The position numbers were made by a program, and so were the translations under genes. From positions 1 through 64,000 of the forward strand of contig NZ_CADIKB010000017.1 in assembly GCF_902859825.1 (NCBI RefSeq): DNA of 64,000 bases, in the 5' to 3' direction. This stretch comes from Paraburkholderia phenoliruptrix. GTDB lineage: Bacteria; Pseudomonadota; Gammaproteobacteria; Burkholderiales; Burkholderiaceae. Within the stretch, counting starts at the first letter, position 1. Every line of letters begins with the position of its first letter. Shown here one piece after another: positions 33,129 through 41,737 of the stretch. The notes below the pieces were generated by a model. The model ran no database searches. It was not told where the DNA came from and worked only from the letters and a program-made list of their open reading frames with translations.

Positions 33129-35509
33129 GGCTTCACTCCTGGTGATGCGGTGGACGGCGCGACCGGCACCGGATTGCTTTGCACGGCGCCGCCGTTCACG
33201 GCAGGCGCCGGCTGCACGGTGGCCGGCGCGGTGCTCGGCGCCGCGCTGGACTGCGGCGTGGACAGACGCGGCTGGACCTGCGGCGGCTGCATCTGCTGAC
33301 GGCGCATCTGATCGAGATCGAACAGATTGAGCGTCGAACCGCCCTGGCTCGGGCCCACCGGCTTCGGCGGAACCACCGGGTCGTCGTTGTCCTTCATCAG
33401 GTTGTTGTCCTGACGGTACGCGCCCTGCACACCTTGAATATAGTCGTAGCGATTCGACGTGACAGCCTGCGCCGTATCGCGATCGCTGATGATCACCGGA
33501 CGCAGGAACACCATCAGATTCGTCTTGTTGCGATTCTTTTGCTCCGAGCGGAACAGCTGGCCGATCCACGGGATGTCGCCAAGCAGCGGCACCTTGCTGT
33601 TGCTGACCTGATAGTTGTCCTGCATCAGGCCGCCGAGCACGATGATTTCGCCGTTGTCGGCGAGCACCGTCGACTGGATCGAGCGCTTCGTGAACTGCGG
33701 GCCGGCCGGGTTGGTCGCCGCGTTGGTGGTGCCGTTCACGATGGCCGAGTCTTCCGTGTACAGCTGCAGCTTGAGAATGCCGCCGTCGGTGATCTGCGGT
33801 TTGACGTGCAGCGTGAGGCCCACGTCGACGCGGTCATACGTATTGAATGCCGAGCTGGCGTTACCGCTCGTCAGGTTCGAGTACGAACCGGTCTGGATAG
33901 GCACGTTTGTACCGACAACGATCTTCGCTTCCTCGTTGTCGAGCGTAATCAGGTTAGGCGTGGACAGCACGTTGGCGTCCGCCGTCTGCGAGAGTGCCTG
34001 CAGCAGCGCGCCGAGACCTTGCACGCCGAAAATATTGTGAATCCAGCCGATGTTCAGGCCCTGCTGGATACCCTGCGTGCCGAGCGCCGTGGCAAGACCG
34101 CCCGTCGTGCCCGCCGCCGCGGCCGCTGCCGTCAGGTTGATGATGCTGTTGCTCGAACCGGTCGCGAGGTTGGTGCCGGCAAAAACCGAATTGTTCGCCA
34201 CCTGCCATTGAATGCCGAGATTGCCGCTCGTGTTCGAATTCAGCTCGACGATCAACGCCTCGATATAGACCTGAGCACGACGCGCGTCGAGCTGGTCGAT
34301 TACCGCGCGCAGATTGCGGTACACCGGCTCGGACGCGGTGATGATCAACGAGTTGGTCGCGGCGTCCGCCTGGATCATGCCGCCCGGCTGATTCTCGTCG
34401 TTCTTGTCCTTGTCGTTGCCGAGGAAACCGCCGGACTGACTGGCATTGTTCGCGCCGTAGCCACCGCCGCCGGACCCGCCCATCGGCGAGGACATGGAAC
34501 TCGTGTTCAGGCCGCCCGACGGCAGCGGCGGCGTGCCGGCCGTGCCTGTCGAATTGTTGCCGCCGATCCCGCCGCCGCTGTTCTGGTTGAACGAGTTGGC
34601 CTCGTTGCCGCCGGTCGCGGAGCCGCTTTCGCCGCCTTTGCCGAGCATGCCGCGCAAGGTCTTCGCGAGCTTGGTCGCCTCGGCATTGCGCAGCGGCACG
34701 ACGTGCATGTTGCCCGGCATGGTGGTCGGCGCGTCGAGTTCGCGCGCGAGCGTTTTTGCCGCGGCAAGACGCGCGGCGTTCGAGGCGCGAATCAGCAGCG
34801 AATTGGTGCGCGGATCGGCGGTGATCGACACTTTGAGCGTCGCATCCGTGCTGCCGATCGCGCCGGGGTCGAGCATCTTGTTCAGCTGCGCGGCAATGTC
34901 GAGCGCGTTGGCATTCTTCAGTTGTACGACCGACACCGACTGACCCGCCGCCGTGTCCACCCCGGCGATGATCTGCGCGATGCGCCGCACGTTGTCCGCG
35001 TAGTCCGTCACGACGATCGTATTGTTGGCCGGATAAGCGGCCACGGTGTTGTTCGGCGAAATGAGCGGACGCAGCACCGGCAACAGGTTATTCGCCGATT
35101 CGTTCTTCAGCACGAACACCTGCGTGACCACCTGGTCGCCGCGCGCGGTCGGCGCATTGCCGACGTAGGTGGGCACGCCCTGCAGTTTGGCGTCCGCCTC
35201 GGGCACGACTTTCAGTACGCCGTGATCCTGGACGAGGGCGAAGCCCTGCATGCGCAGCGCCGATTGCAACGTCTTCAGCGCCTGGTCCTCGGGCACCGCG
35301 TTTTCCGACACCAGATTCAACTGACCTTTGACCCGCGGGTCGACAATGATTGTCTTGCCGGTCGCCGCGCCGATCGCCTTCGCGACCTGGTCGATATCGG
35401 CGTTGACGAAGTTGAGTGTCACCTGTGCGTGTGCGGTCTGCGCGGTGATCAGTCCAGCCAGCAGCAACGCCGTTGCGACGCGACGCAAAGCCATACGATT
35501 TCTTCTCAT
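33125..35509 (-). CDS. gspD: Type II secretion system secretin GspD
   Basis: A secretin of about 794 residues with a Sec signal peptide ending TAHAQ. Periplasmic N0 begins VTLNFVNADIDQVAKAIG; N1-N3 follow, then the outer-membrane secretin core with VPLLGDIPWIGQLF and the DNGEIIVLGGLM signature. An insertion rich in Gly, Ser and Asn at about residues 300-380 interrupts N3, and the C-terminal 90 residues are Pro/Gln/Ala-rich. The start at 35509 (MRRNRMAL) is favoured; ATG 35494, with GAGAAG upstream, is an alternative. First gene of gspDEF. No GspS pilotin or GspO peptidase gene is present here. Confidence 0.93.
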   Translation of the reverse strand: MRRNRMALRRVATALLLAGLITAQTAHAQVTLNFVNADIDQVAKAIGAATGKTIIVDPRVKGQLNLVSENAVPEDQALKTLQSALRMQGFALVQDHGVLKVVPEADAKLQGVPTYVGNAPTARGDQVVTQVFVLKNESANNLLPVLRPLISPNNTVAAYPANNTIVVTDYADNVRRIAQIIAGVDTAAGQSVSVVQLKNANALDIAAQLNKMLDPGAIGSTDATLKVSITADPRTNSLLIRASNAARLAAAKTLARELDAPTTMPGNMHVVPLRNAEATKLAKTLRGMLGKGGESGSATGGNEANSFNQNSGGGIGGNNSTGTAGTPPLPSGGLNTSSMSSPMGGSGGGGYGANNASQSGGFLGNDKDKNDENQPGGMIQADAATNSLIITASEPVYRNLRAVIDQLDARRAQVYIEALIVELNSNTSGNLGIQWQVANNSVFAGTNLATGSSNSIINLTAAAAAAGTTGGLATALGTQGIQQGLNIGWIHNIFGVQGLGALLQALSQTADANVLSTPNLITLDNEEAKIVVGTNVPIQTGSYSNLTSGNASSAFNTYDRVDVGLTLHVKPQITDGGILKLQLYTEDSAIVNGTTNAATNPAGPQFTKRSIQSTVLADNGEIIVLGGLMQDNYQVSNSKVPLLGDIPWIGQLFRSEQKNRNKTNLMVFLRPVIISDRDTAQAVTSNRYDYIQGVQGAYRQDNNLMKDNDDPVVPPKPVGPSQGGSTLNLFDLDQMRRQQMQPPQVQPRLSTPQSSAAPSTAPATVQPAPAVNGGAVQSNPVPVAPSTASPGVKP

Positions 35510-36056
35510 GGAATGTAATGTCGATGCCGGCAGCGCGAGCCGCCGGCGGTCATGCAGCACGGACAGGGAAGCAGACCGCCAGTCTGTCGGTCTGCCGGCG
35601 GGCCAGGTGGGCGAACCCGCCCTAAAATGCTGGCCATCCGATGTCCGAAAAGAAGGAACAGTAACAGTTTTTCATGTCGGATTTGTCACAAATGGAAAGG
35701 CCGAGTGAGTTTTCGCGAGGGATCACGCCCGCTCGAGGACCCTTGAAAGGCAAAGCCTCACTGGTTGAAAGCCGCAAGAAAACCCTATGTTTTCGCGCGC
35801 TTAGGTCTCGCTCCGTTCCCGCTTATGTCTCGCCTATTGTCTCGCTTATGTCTGTTAGCCAACTTGACGGGTCTCGACCTGCCGGTATCATACGAGCCGT
35901 TCGAGCCGCCGGTTCGCCCTCGCGAGCACGGGTTTTCCCGTAGACCCCGCCAATGTCCCGGCCAGATTGCGCGTGCCGGCTTGAATCGGCTGAACAATGA
36001 CTGATAGCAGGCCTTACTATCCCTTACCCTTGCGGTTTGCCAAGTCGTCTTGACCG
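35510..36056. other. Intergenic region upstream of gspD
   Basis: 547 nt with lower coding signal. Short open frames on both strands lack ribosome sites and family features and were not called. It should contain the gspDEF promoter (minus strand, near 35510-35720) and the promoter of the lytic transglycosylase gene (plus strand). A T/C-rich repetitive patch at about 35805-35870 repeats TCTCGCTTATGTCT-like words. No terminator was recognised. Confidence 0.4.
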
Positions 36057-36503
36057 ATGAAACGAACCTTCGTGACCTTTCTGGCAGGAATTACCGTGTT
36101 GGCCGCAGCCGGGCCGGCACACGCCGATTGCTTCGACGAAGCCGCGAAATATCAGAAAGTGAACCCGCTGATTCTGCGCGCGATCGCGTGGCAGGAATCG
36201 CATAACCGTCCCGACGCCCAGCACAAGAACGCCAACGGTTCGACCGATTACGGCGTCATGCAGATCAACTCCGTTCATCTGCCCACGCTGGCTCAGTACG
36301 GGATCTCGCAAGGCACGCTCATGGAGCCGTGCAAGAACGTCTACATCGCCGCATGGCATCTGCGCCGGCAGATGAACAAGTACGGCAATACCTGGCAGGC
36401 GGTAGGCGCGTATCACTCGGAGACGCCCGCGTTGCGCGACAAGTACGCTCAACAGATTGCCGCGATTCTGCGCAAATGGAATCTGATGCCGGCGGCACGC
36501 TGA
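36057..36503 (+). CDS. Small lytic transglycosylase (BfpH/IagB-like, SLT domain)
   Basis: A 148-residue exported muramidase-like protein. A signal peptide (about residues 1-23, ending AHAD) precedes an SLT domain with the catalytic Glu in AIAWQESHNRP, the STDYGVMQINSVHLP block and AYHSETPALRDKYAQ. Such specialised transglycosylases (IagB, BfpH, VirB1 types) open the peptidoglycan locally for secretion systems or pili. Its position 0.5 kb from gspD suggests, but does not prove, a role in type II secretin insertion. Two cysteines (DCFDE and EPCKN) match the family disulfide. Confidence 0.9.
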   Translation: MKRTFVTFLAGITVLAAAGPAHADCFDEAAKYQKVNPLILRAIAWQESHNRPDAQHKNANGSTDYGVMQINSVHLPTLAQYGISQGTLMEPCKNVYIAAWHLRRQMNKYGNTWQAVGAYHSETPALRDKYAQQIAAILRKWNLMPAAR

Positions 36504-36665
36504 AGCAGTGCGTGAATTTGCCGGTTGCAACCCCCGTCCGCTTCGACTTGCCGATTTGATGCACAATGCGGCTTCGTGCTGCTGCCCGCGCTCGACCGTG
36601 ATTGAACTCACGCCGCGATACGGCGCCCGGCACGCCTTCCAATTCTCCCGATCTCCCGTACTGCG

Positions 36666-38015
36666 ATGAACCAGCCGCCATTGCCCGTCACCGTGCTCTC
36701 CGGTTTTCTGGGCGCCGGCAAGACCACGCTCCTGAACCACCTTCTCGCGAATGGCGCCGGCCTGCGAGTGGCGGCGATCGTCAACGATCTGGCCGCCGTC
36801 AACGCGGAGGCGACGCTCGCACGCAATCCGGCGGCGGGCTCGCGTCCGGACGCCGAGCTGATCGAGCTCGCGAACGGCTGCATCTGCTGCACGTTGCGCG
36901 ACGATCTGCTCGCGCAGGTGCAACGGTTGGCCGCTGAAAAACGCTTCGACGCGATTCTGATCGAGTCGGCGGCTGTGGCCGAGCCCATGCAGATCGCCGA
37001 GACTTTTGCGGCCGCCGAGCTTGATGGCGACTCGCTTTGGGAAGCGGTGCGACTCGACACCATGGTCACTGTGATCGACGCGCTCAATGTCCTGCGCGAC
37101 TGCGGCTCAGCAGAAGCGCTCGCCGAGCGGGGCATCGCCGCGACGGAAAATGACGACCGCACGGTGGTGGAACTGCTGATCGAGCAGATCGAATTCTGCG
37201 ACGTGCTCGTCGTGAACAAGGCCGACCTCGTCAGTACCGACGAACTCATGCGCCTGCAACGCCTGCTCGCGCGGATCAACCCGCGCGCCGTGCAAGTGGT
37301 GAGCCGCTTCGGCGCCGTGCCGATCGAGCAGATCGTGAATACCCAGCGCTTTCACTTCGACGAAACCGCCGATGCGCCGGGCTGGCTGGCGTCGCTCGAT
37401 CCGCAGAATCGAAGTGAAGACGAGCATGGCCACGGCCATTGCAGCGACGCGGACGAGTTCGGCATCGGCAACTTCGTGTATCGCGCGCGCCGTCCGTTTC
37501 ATCCGGAGCGCCTGTGGGCGCTGCTGCATGAGGAATGGAAGGGCGTGTTGCGCAGCAAAGGCTTTTTCTGGCTTGCGACGCGCAACGACATCGCCGGTTC
37601 GCTGTCACAGGCGGGCGGCGCTTGCCGGCACGGTCCGGCGGGCATGTGGTGGGCCGCCCAGGACCGCAGCGAATGGCCGGACGACGACGACGAACTGGCC
37701 GCCGAAATCGCCGCCGACTGGTACGGCGCGCCGGACGACTCGAGCATCGGCGACCGCCGGCAGGAGCTGGTGATGATCGGCGTCGGCATCGACCCGGCGC
37801 TGTGGGCGGCGAAATTCGACGCGTGCCTCCTGACCGACGACGAATACGCGCTGGGACCGCAAGGCTGGCAAGAATTCGCCGATCCATTCCCCGCATGGGA
37901 TTTCGACGAAGACGATCATGATCACGAGCACCATGGACATGGGCATAGCCACCATGATCACAACGGCCACGAACACAGCCACACTCACGGCGACACGCCG
38001 CATCGCCACGACTAG
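36666..38015 (+). CDS. CobW/COG0523 family metal-chaperone GTPase
   Basis: A 449-residue G3E-family GTPase. Walker A is GFLGAGKTT (residues 13-21), the metal-binding CxCC motif is NGCICCTLRDD (Cys72, Cys74, Cys75), Walker B is ILIESAAVAEP and the guanine motif is NKAD. The CobW C-terminal domain follows (FVYRARRPFHPERLW). The last 40 residues form a remarkable His/Asp tail (HDHEHHGHGHSHHDH pattern) plus an internal HGHGH, pointing to zinc or nickel storage and delivery. COG0523 proteins load metals into client enzymes, often under zinc limitation. No Zur box was found by eye and the client is unknown. Confidence 0.9.
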   Translation: MNQPPLPVTVLSGFLGAGKTTLLNHLLANGAGLRVAAIVNDLAAVNAEATLARNPAAGSRPDAELIELANGCICCTLRDDLLAQVQRLAAEKRFDAILIESAAVAEPMQIAETFAAAELDGDSLWEAVRLDTMVTVIDALNVLRDCGSAEALAERGIAATENDDRTVVELLIEQIEFCDVLVVNKADLVSTDELMRLQRLLARINPRAVQVVSRFGAVPIEQIVNTQRFHFDETADAPGWLASLDPQNRSEDEHGHGHCSDADEFGIGNFVYRARRPFHPERLWALLHEEWKGVLRSKGFFWLATRNDIAGSLSQAGGACRHGPAGMWWAAQDRSEWPDDDDELAAEIAADWYGAPDDSSIGDRRQELVMIGVGIDPALWAAKFDACLLTDDEYALGPQGWQEFADPFPAWDFDEDDHDHEHHGHGHSHHDHNGHEHSHTHGDTPHRHD

Positions 38016-38123
38016 GCGGTAGCGCCGTCGGCCGGCATCGGCGGCGGCAACCGCAAAGCGCCCGGGGCCAGGTCCCCACGCGGCGCATTCGCTCGATCCC
38101 AGCAAAGAGACGAAAAAACGGGC

Positions 38124-38149
38124 GAAAAAAAACCCGCCGTTGGCGGGTG
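38124..38149 (-). terminator. Rho-independent terminator of hupB
   Basis: ACCCGCC pairs with GGCGGGT (plus-strand reading ACCCGCCGTTGGCGGGT). Eight A residues on its left give a U-run for minus-strand transcription. It lies 24 nt after the HU stop codon. Confidence 0.92.
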
Positions 38150-38172
38150 TCAACTGCCTGGCAGTAGTCTGC

Positions 38173-38451
38173 TTAGCGCTTGTTGACTGCGTCCTTAAAC
38201 GCCTTGCCTGCCGTGAACTTGACGGTCTTCGCGGCCGGAATCTTGATGGTTTCGCCCGTCTTCGGGTTGCGACCCGTACGCGCTGCGCGCTTGCCCGAAC
38301 CAAAGCTGCCGAAGCCGATCAACTGGACCGCGTCACCCTTCGACACAGACTTCTTGATCACTTCAAGCAACGTGTCCAGCGTTTCACCGGTTTGAGCCTT
38401 GCTGGCGCCCGTCTGTCCTGCGACGGCGTCGATCAGTTCCTGTTTGTTCAT
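38173..38451 (-). CDS. hupB: DNA-binding protein HU
   Basis: A 92-residue HU-family nucleoid protein: MNKQELIDAVAGQTG start, GFGSFGSGKRAARTGRNPKTGE beta-arm with the conserved Arg-Asn-Pro tip, and the basic IPAAKTVKFTAGKAFKDAVN end. HU bends DNA and assists DnaA at origins in other bacteria. It is monocistronic with its own terminator. The 414-nt gap to mnmC (38452-38865) contains its promoter and no gene I can support; CGATTATACG near 38500 could be part of a -10 element. Confidence 0.97.
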   Translation of the reverse strand: MNKQELIDAVAGQTGASKAQTGETLDTLLEVIKKSVSKGDAVQLIGFGSFGSGKRAARTGRNPKTGETIKIPAAKTVKFTAGKAFKDAVNKR

Positions 38452-38865
38452 TAAGGTTCCTTTCTGAGTTTAGGTTGACACGAACAGCGCGAACGCGCCG
38501 ATTATACGTGCGCGCGCCGCGCCGTCGAGCAGCTGCGGCTCCGGAGCCCCTCCGGATCGAAAGCGCCGGACAGCGAGTGTCCGTCGGCCGTGCTGCCGCT
38601 CCCTTCGCGGCGCTTGCTATGATAGCGCAGCGCAAACCCAATCAGGACAAGGGTTTCGAAGAATTACGCGGTTTTGGAACAGATACAGCAAGGAAACGGC
38701 ACTTTTTGCTGATCCGGCCTCGCTGATTAGCCCGAAACCCAGTGTGGACGGGGCTTTGACGTTGGTTTTTGCCAACGCTCGGCGCGTCTTTTTCGCCGCC
38801 CGGCGAGCCGCGCGCGCTGGCGGTAACGTTGCACCCGCATTACGGGGCGTCACTTTGCGTCGCGC

Positions 38866-40863
38866 ATGACCGATCCGCTGATCCCAGCCGTGCTCTCGTT
38901 CCGGGACAACGGCACGCCTTTTTCGCCGCTCTACGACGACATCTATCACAGCGCCGTCGGCGCGCTCGACCAGGCTCATTATGTTTTCCTGAGCGGCAAC
39001 GCGCTGCCCGAACGCTGGCACGGCCGGCGCGTCTTCACCGTGCTCGAGACGGGCTTCGGCATGGGCATTAACTTTCTCGTGACGTGGGCCGCATGGCGGG
39101 CGGACCCGGCGCGTTGCGAGCGGCTTCATTTCGTATCGACGGAAAAGCATCCGTTCGCGCTCGCCGATCTGCGGCGGGCCTACGCCGCGATCCTGTCGGA
39201 TCCGGCGATCGCGGCACTCGCTGACACGCTGGCGAGCGAATGGCCGATGCTCGTGCCGGGCACACATCGGCTGGAATTCGACGATGGGCGCGTCGTGCTC
39301 ACGCTGGTTTTCGGCGACGCGCAGCAGAGCCTGCCGAACCTGAGGCTGCGCGCGGACGCGTTTTATCTGGATGGTTTCGCGCCCGCCAAAAATCCCGAAC
39401 TGTGGACGCCCGCCGTCTTCAAGTCGCTCGCGCGGCTGGCCGGCGAGGGCGCGACTTTCGCCACTTACAGCAGCGCCGGCGACATCAAGCGCGCCCTGAC
39501 GCAGGCCGGCTTCGAGTACAGAAAGGTGGACGGCTTCGGCTGGAAACGCGCGATGCTGGTCGGCCACTTTGCGCCGCGCTGGCGCGTGCGCCGCCATGAG
39601 CCGCCCGTGGCGCTCGGACCGCTCGCGCCCGGCGAACGGCACGCGGTGGTGATCGGCGCCGGCCTTGCGGGATGCGCGCTCACCGAGCGGCTCGCGGCGC
39701 GCGGCTGGCGGGTGACGTTGCTGGAGCGGCATGCGTCGGTTGCCCAGGATGCATCAGGCAATCCGGCCGGCGTCTTCCACCCGATGATCTCGCGCGACGA
39801 CAGCGTCGCCTCGCGCGTCACGCGCGCGGGTTTTCTGTACGCGCTCAGGCGCTGGGCCGCATTGGAACGGCGCGGCCACGCGCCGAAGCGCGGCGGCCCT
39901 GGTCTTTTGCAGATCGCCGAAAACGAAGACGAAGCGCGCGCGATGAGCGAAGCCATCGCGGCGCTGCGCTATCCGCCCGAGTTCGTCACGCCCGTTTCCG
40001 CCGACGAGGCGCAAAAACTCGCCGGTACGCCGCTCGCGCGCGGCGGCTGGTTTTTCCCGCACGGCGGCTGGATCGACCCGGCGTCGCTCTGCGCCGCCCA
40101 GTGCGCCGCCGCCGGTGATCTGCTCGAGCGGCGCTTCGGCGTGGACGTCGCGCGCATCGAGCATTCCGGCGATCAGTGGACCGTGTTCGACACGGCGGGC
40201 GAGCCGCTCGCGCGCGCGCCGGTCGTGATTGTCGCGAGCGCTCACGAGGCCGCGCGCCTTGCCGGCTTGCGTCACGCGCCGACGCGCAGCATCCGCGGCC
40301 AGCTTACTTCGCTGCCACCGGGCGCCGCGCCGTCGCTCGCGTTGCCTGTGATCGGCGAAGGTTATGCGATACCGCTGCCCGACGGCGTCACGCTGACGGG
40401 CGCCACTTATGAGCTCGACGACGCAGAGACGTCGCTTCGTCCAGCGGGTCATCTGGAAAATATTGAGCGCGTTGCGCACATGCTGCCTGCGTTTGCGCGC
40501 TCGGCCGCTCACCTCTATCCCACGAATCACGCCGATGCCGCGGCCGTCACGGGCCGCGTCGCGTTCCGCTGTGTGACGAGCGACCGCATGCCGATGATCG
40601 GCAACATCGCCGACGAAACACTCGCCGCGCGCGACGCCGAACGGTTGCGCGGGGCATGGCCACTGGATCTGCCGCGTGCGCCGGGCCTCTACAGCGCATT
40701 CGCCTACGGTTCGCGCGGTCTCGTATGGGCTGCGCTCGGCGCGGAGCTGATCGCTTCGCAGATCGAAGGCGAGCCGTGGCCGCTCGAACGGGATCTCGCC
40801 GAAGGCATCGACCCTGCGCGGTTTCTGCTGCGCGCGTTGCGGCAGGGAAGCGTCGTCGGTTAA
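38866..40863 (+). CDS. mnmC: tRNA 5-methylaminomethyl-2-thiouridine biosynthesis bifunctional protein MnmC
   Basis: A 665-residue bifunctional tRNA wobble-modification enzyme. The N-terminal methyltransferase domain (MnmC2, about residues 1-245) has the SAM motif LETGFGMGINFL and the FYLDGFAPAKNPELW active-site block. The C-terminal FAD-dependent oxidoreductase (MnmC1, from about 255) opens with VVIGAGLAGCALTERLA. It converts cmnm5(s2)U34 to mnm5(s2)U34 in tRNAs for Lys, Glu, Gln and others. Full length with both domains intact. It is the last gene before the DnaA-box-bearing intergenic region. Confidence 0.95.
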   Translation: MTDPLIPAVLSFRDNGTPFSPLYDDIYHSAVGALDQAHYVFLSGNALPERWHGRRVFTVLETGFGMGINFLVTWAAWRADPARCERLHFVSTEKHPFALADLRRAYAAILSDPAIAALADTLASEWPMLVPGTHRLEFDDGRVVLTLVFGDAQQSLPNLRLRADAFYLDGFAPAKNPELWTPAVFKSLARLAGEGATFATYSSAGDIKRALTQAGFEYRKVDGFGWKRAMLVGHFAPRWRVRRHEPPVALGPLAPGERHAVVIGAGLAGCALTERLAARGWRVTLLERHASVAQDASGNPAGVFHPMISRDDSVASRVTRAGFLYALRRWAALERRGHAPKRGGPGLLQIAENEDEARAMSEAIAALRYPPEFVTPVSADEAQKLAGTPLARGGWFFPHGGWIDPASLCAAQCAAAGDLLERRFGVDVARIEHSGDQWTVFDTAGEPLARAPVVIVASAHEAARLAGLRHAPTRSIRGQLTSLPPGAAPSLALPVIGEGYAIPLPDGVTLTGATYELDDAETSLRPAGHLENIERVAHMLPAFARSAAHLYPTNHADAAAVTGRVAFRCVTSDRMPMIGNIADETLAARDAERLRGAWPLDLPRAPGLYSAFAYGSRGLVWAALGAELIASQIEGEPWPLERDLAEGIDPARFLLRALRQGSVVG

Positions 40864-40885
40864 CTCACCGCAGCGTGCGCCACGG

Positions 40886-40909
40886 TTATCCACCGCAAAT
40901 TGTGGATAA
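40886..40909. promoter_or_regulatory. Inverted pair of DnaA boxes
   Basis: TTATCCACC (40886-40894, plus, 8 of 9 to consensus) and a perfect TTATCCACA on the minus strand (40901-40909) face each other. Their flanks extend the symmetry to 11-bp arms: CGGTTATCCAC and GTGGATAACCG with an 8-nt spacer. This lies 22 nt after mnmC. Such spacing could bind a DnaA pair, or form a hairpin; no T-run follows, so it is not a normal terminator. Confidence 0.7.
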
Positions 40910-41080
40910 CCGCGCTGTTTACCGCTGCAACTCGTGTGGAACCGTTGTGGACGTAAACGGGGTAACTCGAACGCCGCAAAATTTCGCCAAAAGTTACCCG
41001 CGTATACGAGTCGTCGCCGCACACGCTGTGCGCGCGGTTATGAAGTCTGCAACATGCTGATTCGCTTCAGTAAACAACGG

Positions 41081-41122
41081 TTATCCACAGAAAAGCGGGC
41101 AGCTTGTTAACTGCTACTACGT
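41081..41122 (+). other. Candidate origin element, left copy (DnaA box, GCTTGTTAACT, TAC triplets)
   Basis: A perfect DnaA box TTATCCACA (41081-41089), a 12-nt spacer containing GCGGGC, then GCTTGTTAACT followed by GCTACTACGT (41102-41122). The box, GC patch and TAC-triplet order resembles the basal unwinding system of bacterial origins, where DnaA-trios follow a DnaA box. A 42-nt counterpart with identical spacing and 20 of 21 matching core bases lies inverted at 44278-44319. The GTATACATAC that follows adds flexible AT-rich steps. Origin function is inferred, not shown. Confidence 0.55.
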
Positions 41123-41737
41123 ATACATACAGTAAACGCGTAAACACCAAGGCCTGAGCCGGACTGTGCGCCACCGCACAGATCGCGCGACGCCTGAAAC
41201 CCTCGTGCTAAGTGCTGTCCTGAAAAGCACACGCGAGCAGTGCACACTGCTTCGAGATCACCGGCTGCACTCGCGCAACAGCCGGGCAATGCCTGTGCGC
41301 TCGGCCGGGAAAGCGGGCGCTTTTTCCGCATCTCACGAAGATAAAGCACTTTTTTACCGTTTTGCCTGCATGTTCGTGTGTTTTCGGTCGAAGCCGAAAA
41401 AGCTATGGCACAATCGCCGTTCTTTTTCCGCGTGGTGCCTCGCCTCTAGCGGTACCCGCTGCTACGGAACGGTGCCGTTCAATCAGACTCTGATTCAACG
41501 TCGACGGCGTTCTTTCACCGTGCCGTGCCGACTGCGACGGCCGCACCCCTGAATGCGCCGGAATCCTTGCGACTGCGGCGCGTTCGAATCATCCGATCGT
41601 TGAAAATTCGCAACGCGGATCACGCGAAGCGATGTACGCCGGTGGAACGTCTCGTGCGTCCACCCGCTCGCCGGTGTTCGCGCCGGCTCACGCTGGTTCG
41701 TGTCATCTGCCGTTGCTGCAAAGGAGAACCCATAACG
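41123..41737 (+). promoter_or_regulatory. Long leader region of the antiporter gene with palindromes
   Basis: This 615-nt gap has no supported gene. A hairpin TTTTCGG/CCGAAAA lies at 41381-41400. A perfect palindrome GAACGGTGCCGTTC follows at 41467-41480, then AATCAG/CTGATT at 41481-41495. These could be repressor sites or leader RNA structure. I compared the region mentally with common metal and nucleotide riboswitches and recognised none. The antiporter ribosome site AAAGGAGA lies at its end. Confidence 0.35.

Noticed and set aside
33179..35518. 779-codon plus-strand open frame opposite gspD
   Set aside because: Mirror of the secretin gene with the skewed Arg/His composition typical of antisense frames in high-GC DNA.
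40886..40909. Palindrome as a terminator for mnmC
   Set aside because: No T-run follows on either strand and both arms are DnaA boxes.
41525..41737. 71-residue in-frame N-terminal extension of the antiporter
   Set aside because: Basic, non-hydrophobic and unconserved; the ATG at 41738 has a strong ribosome site.
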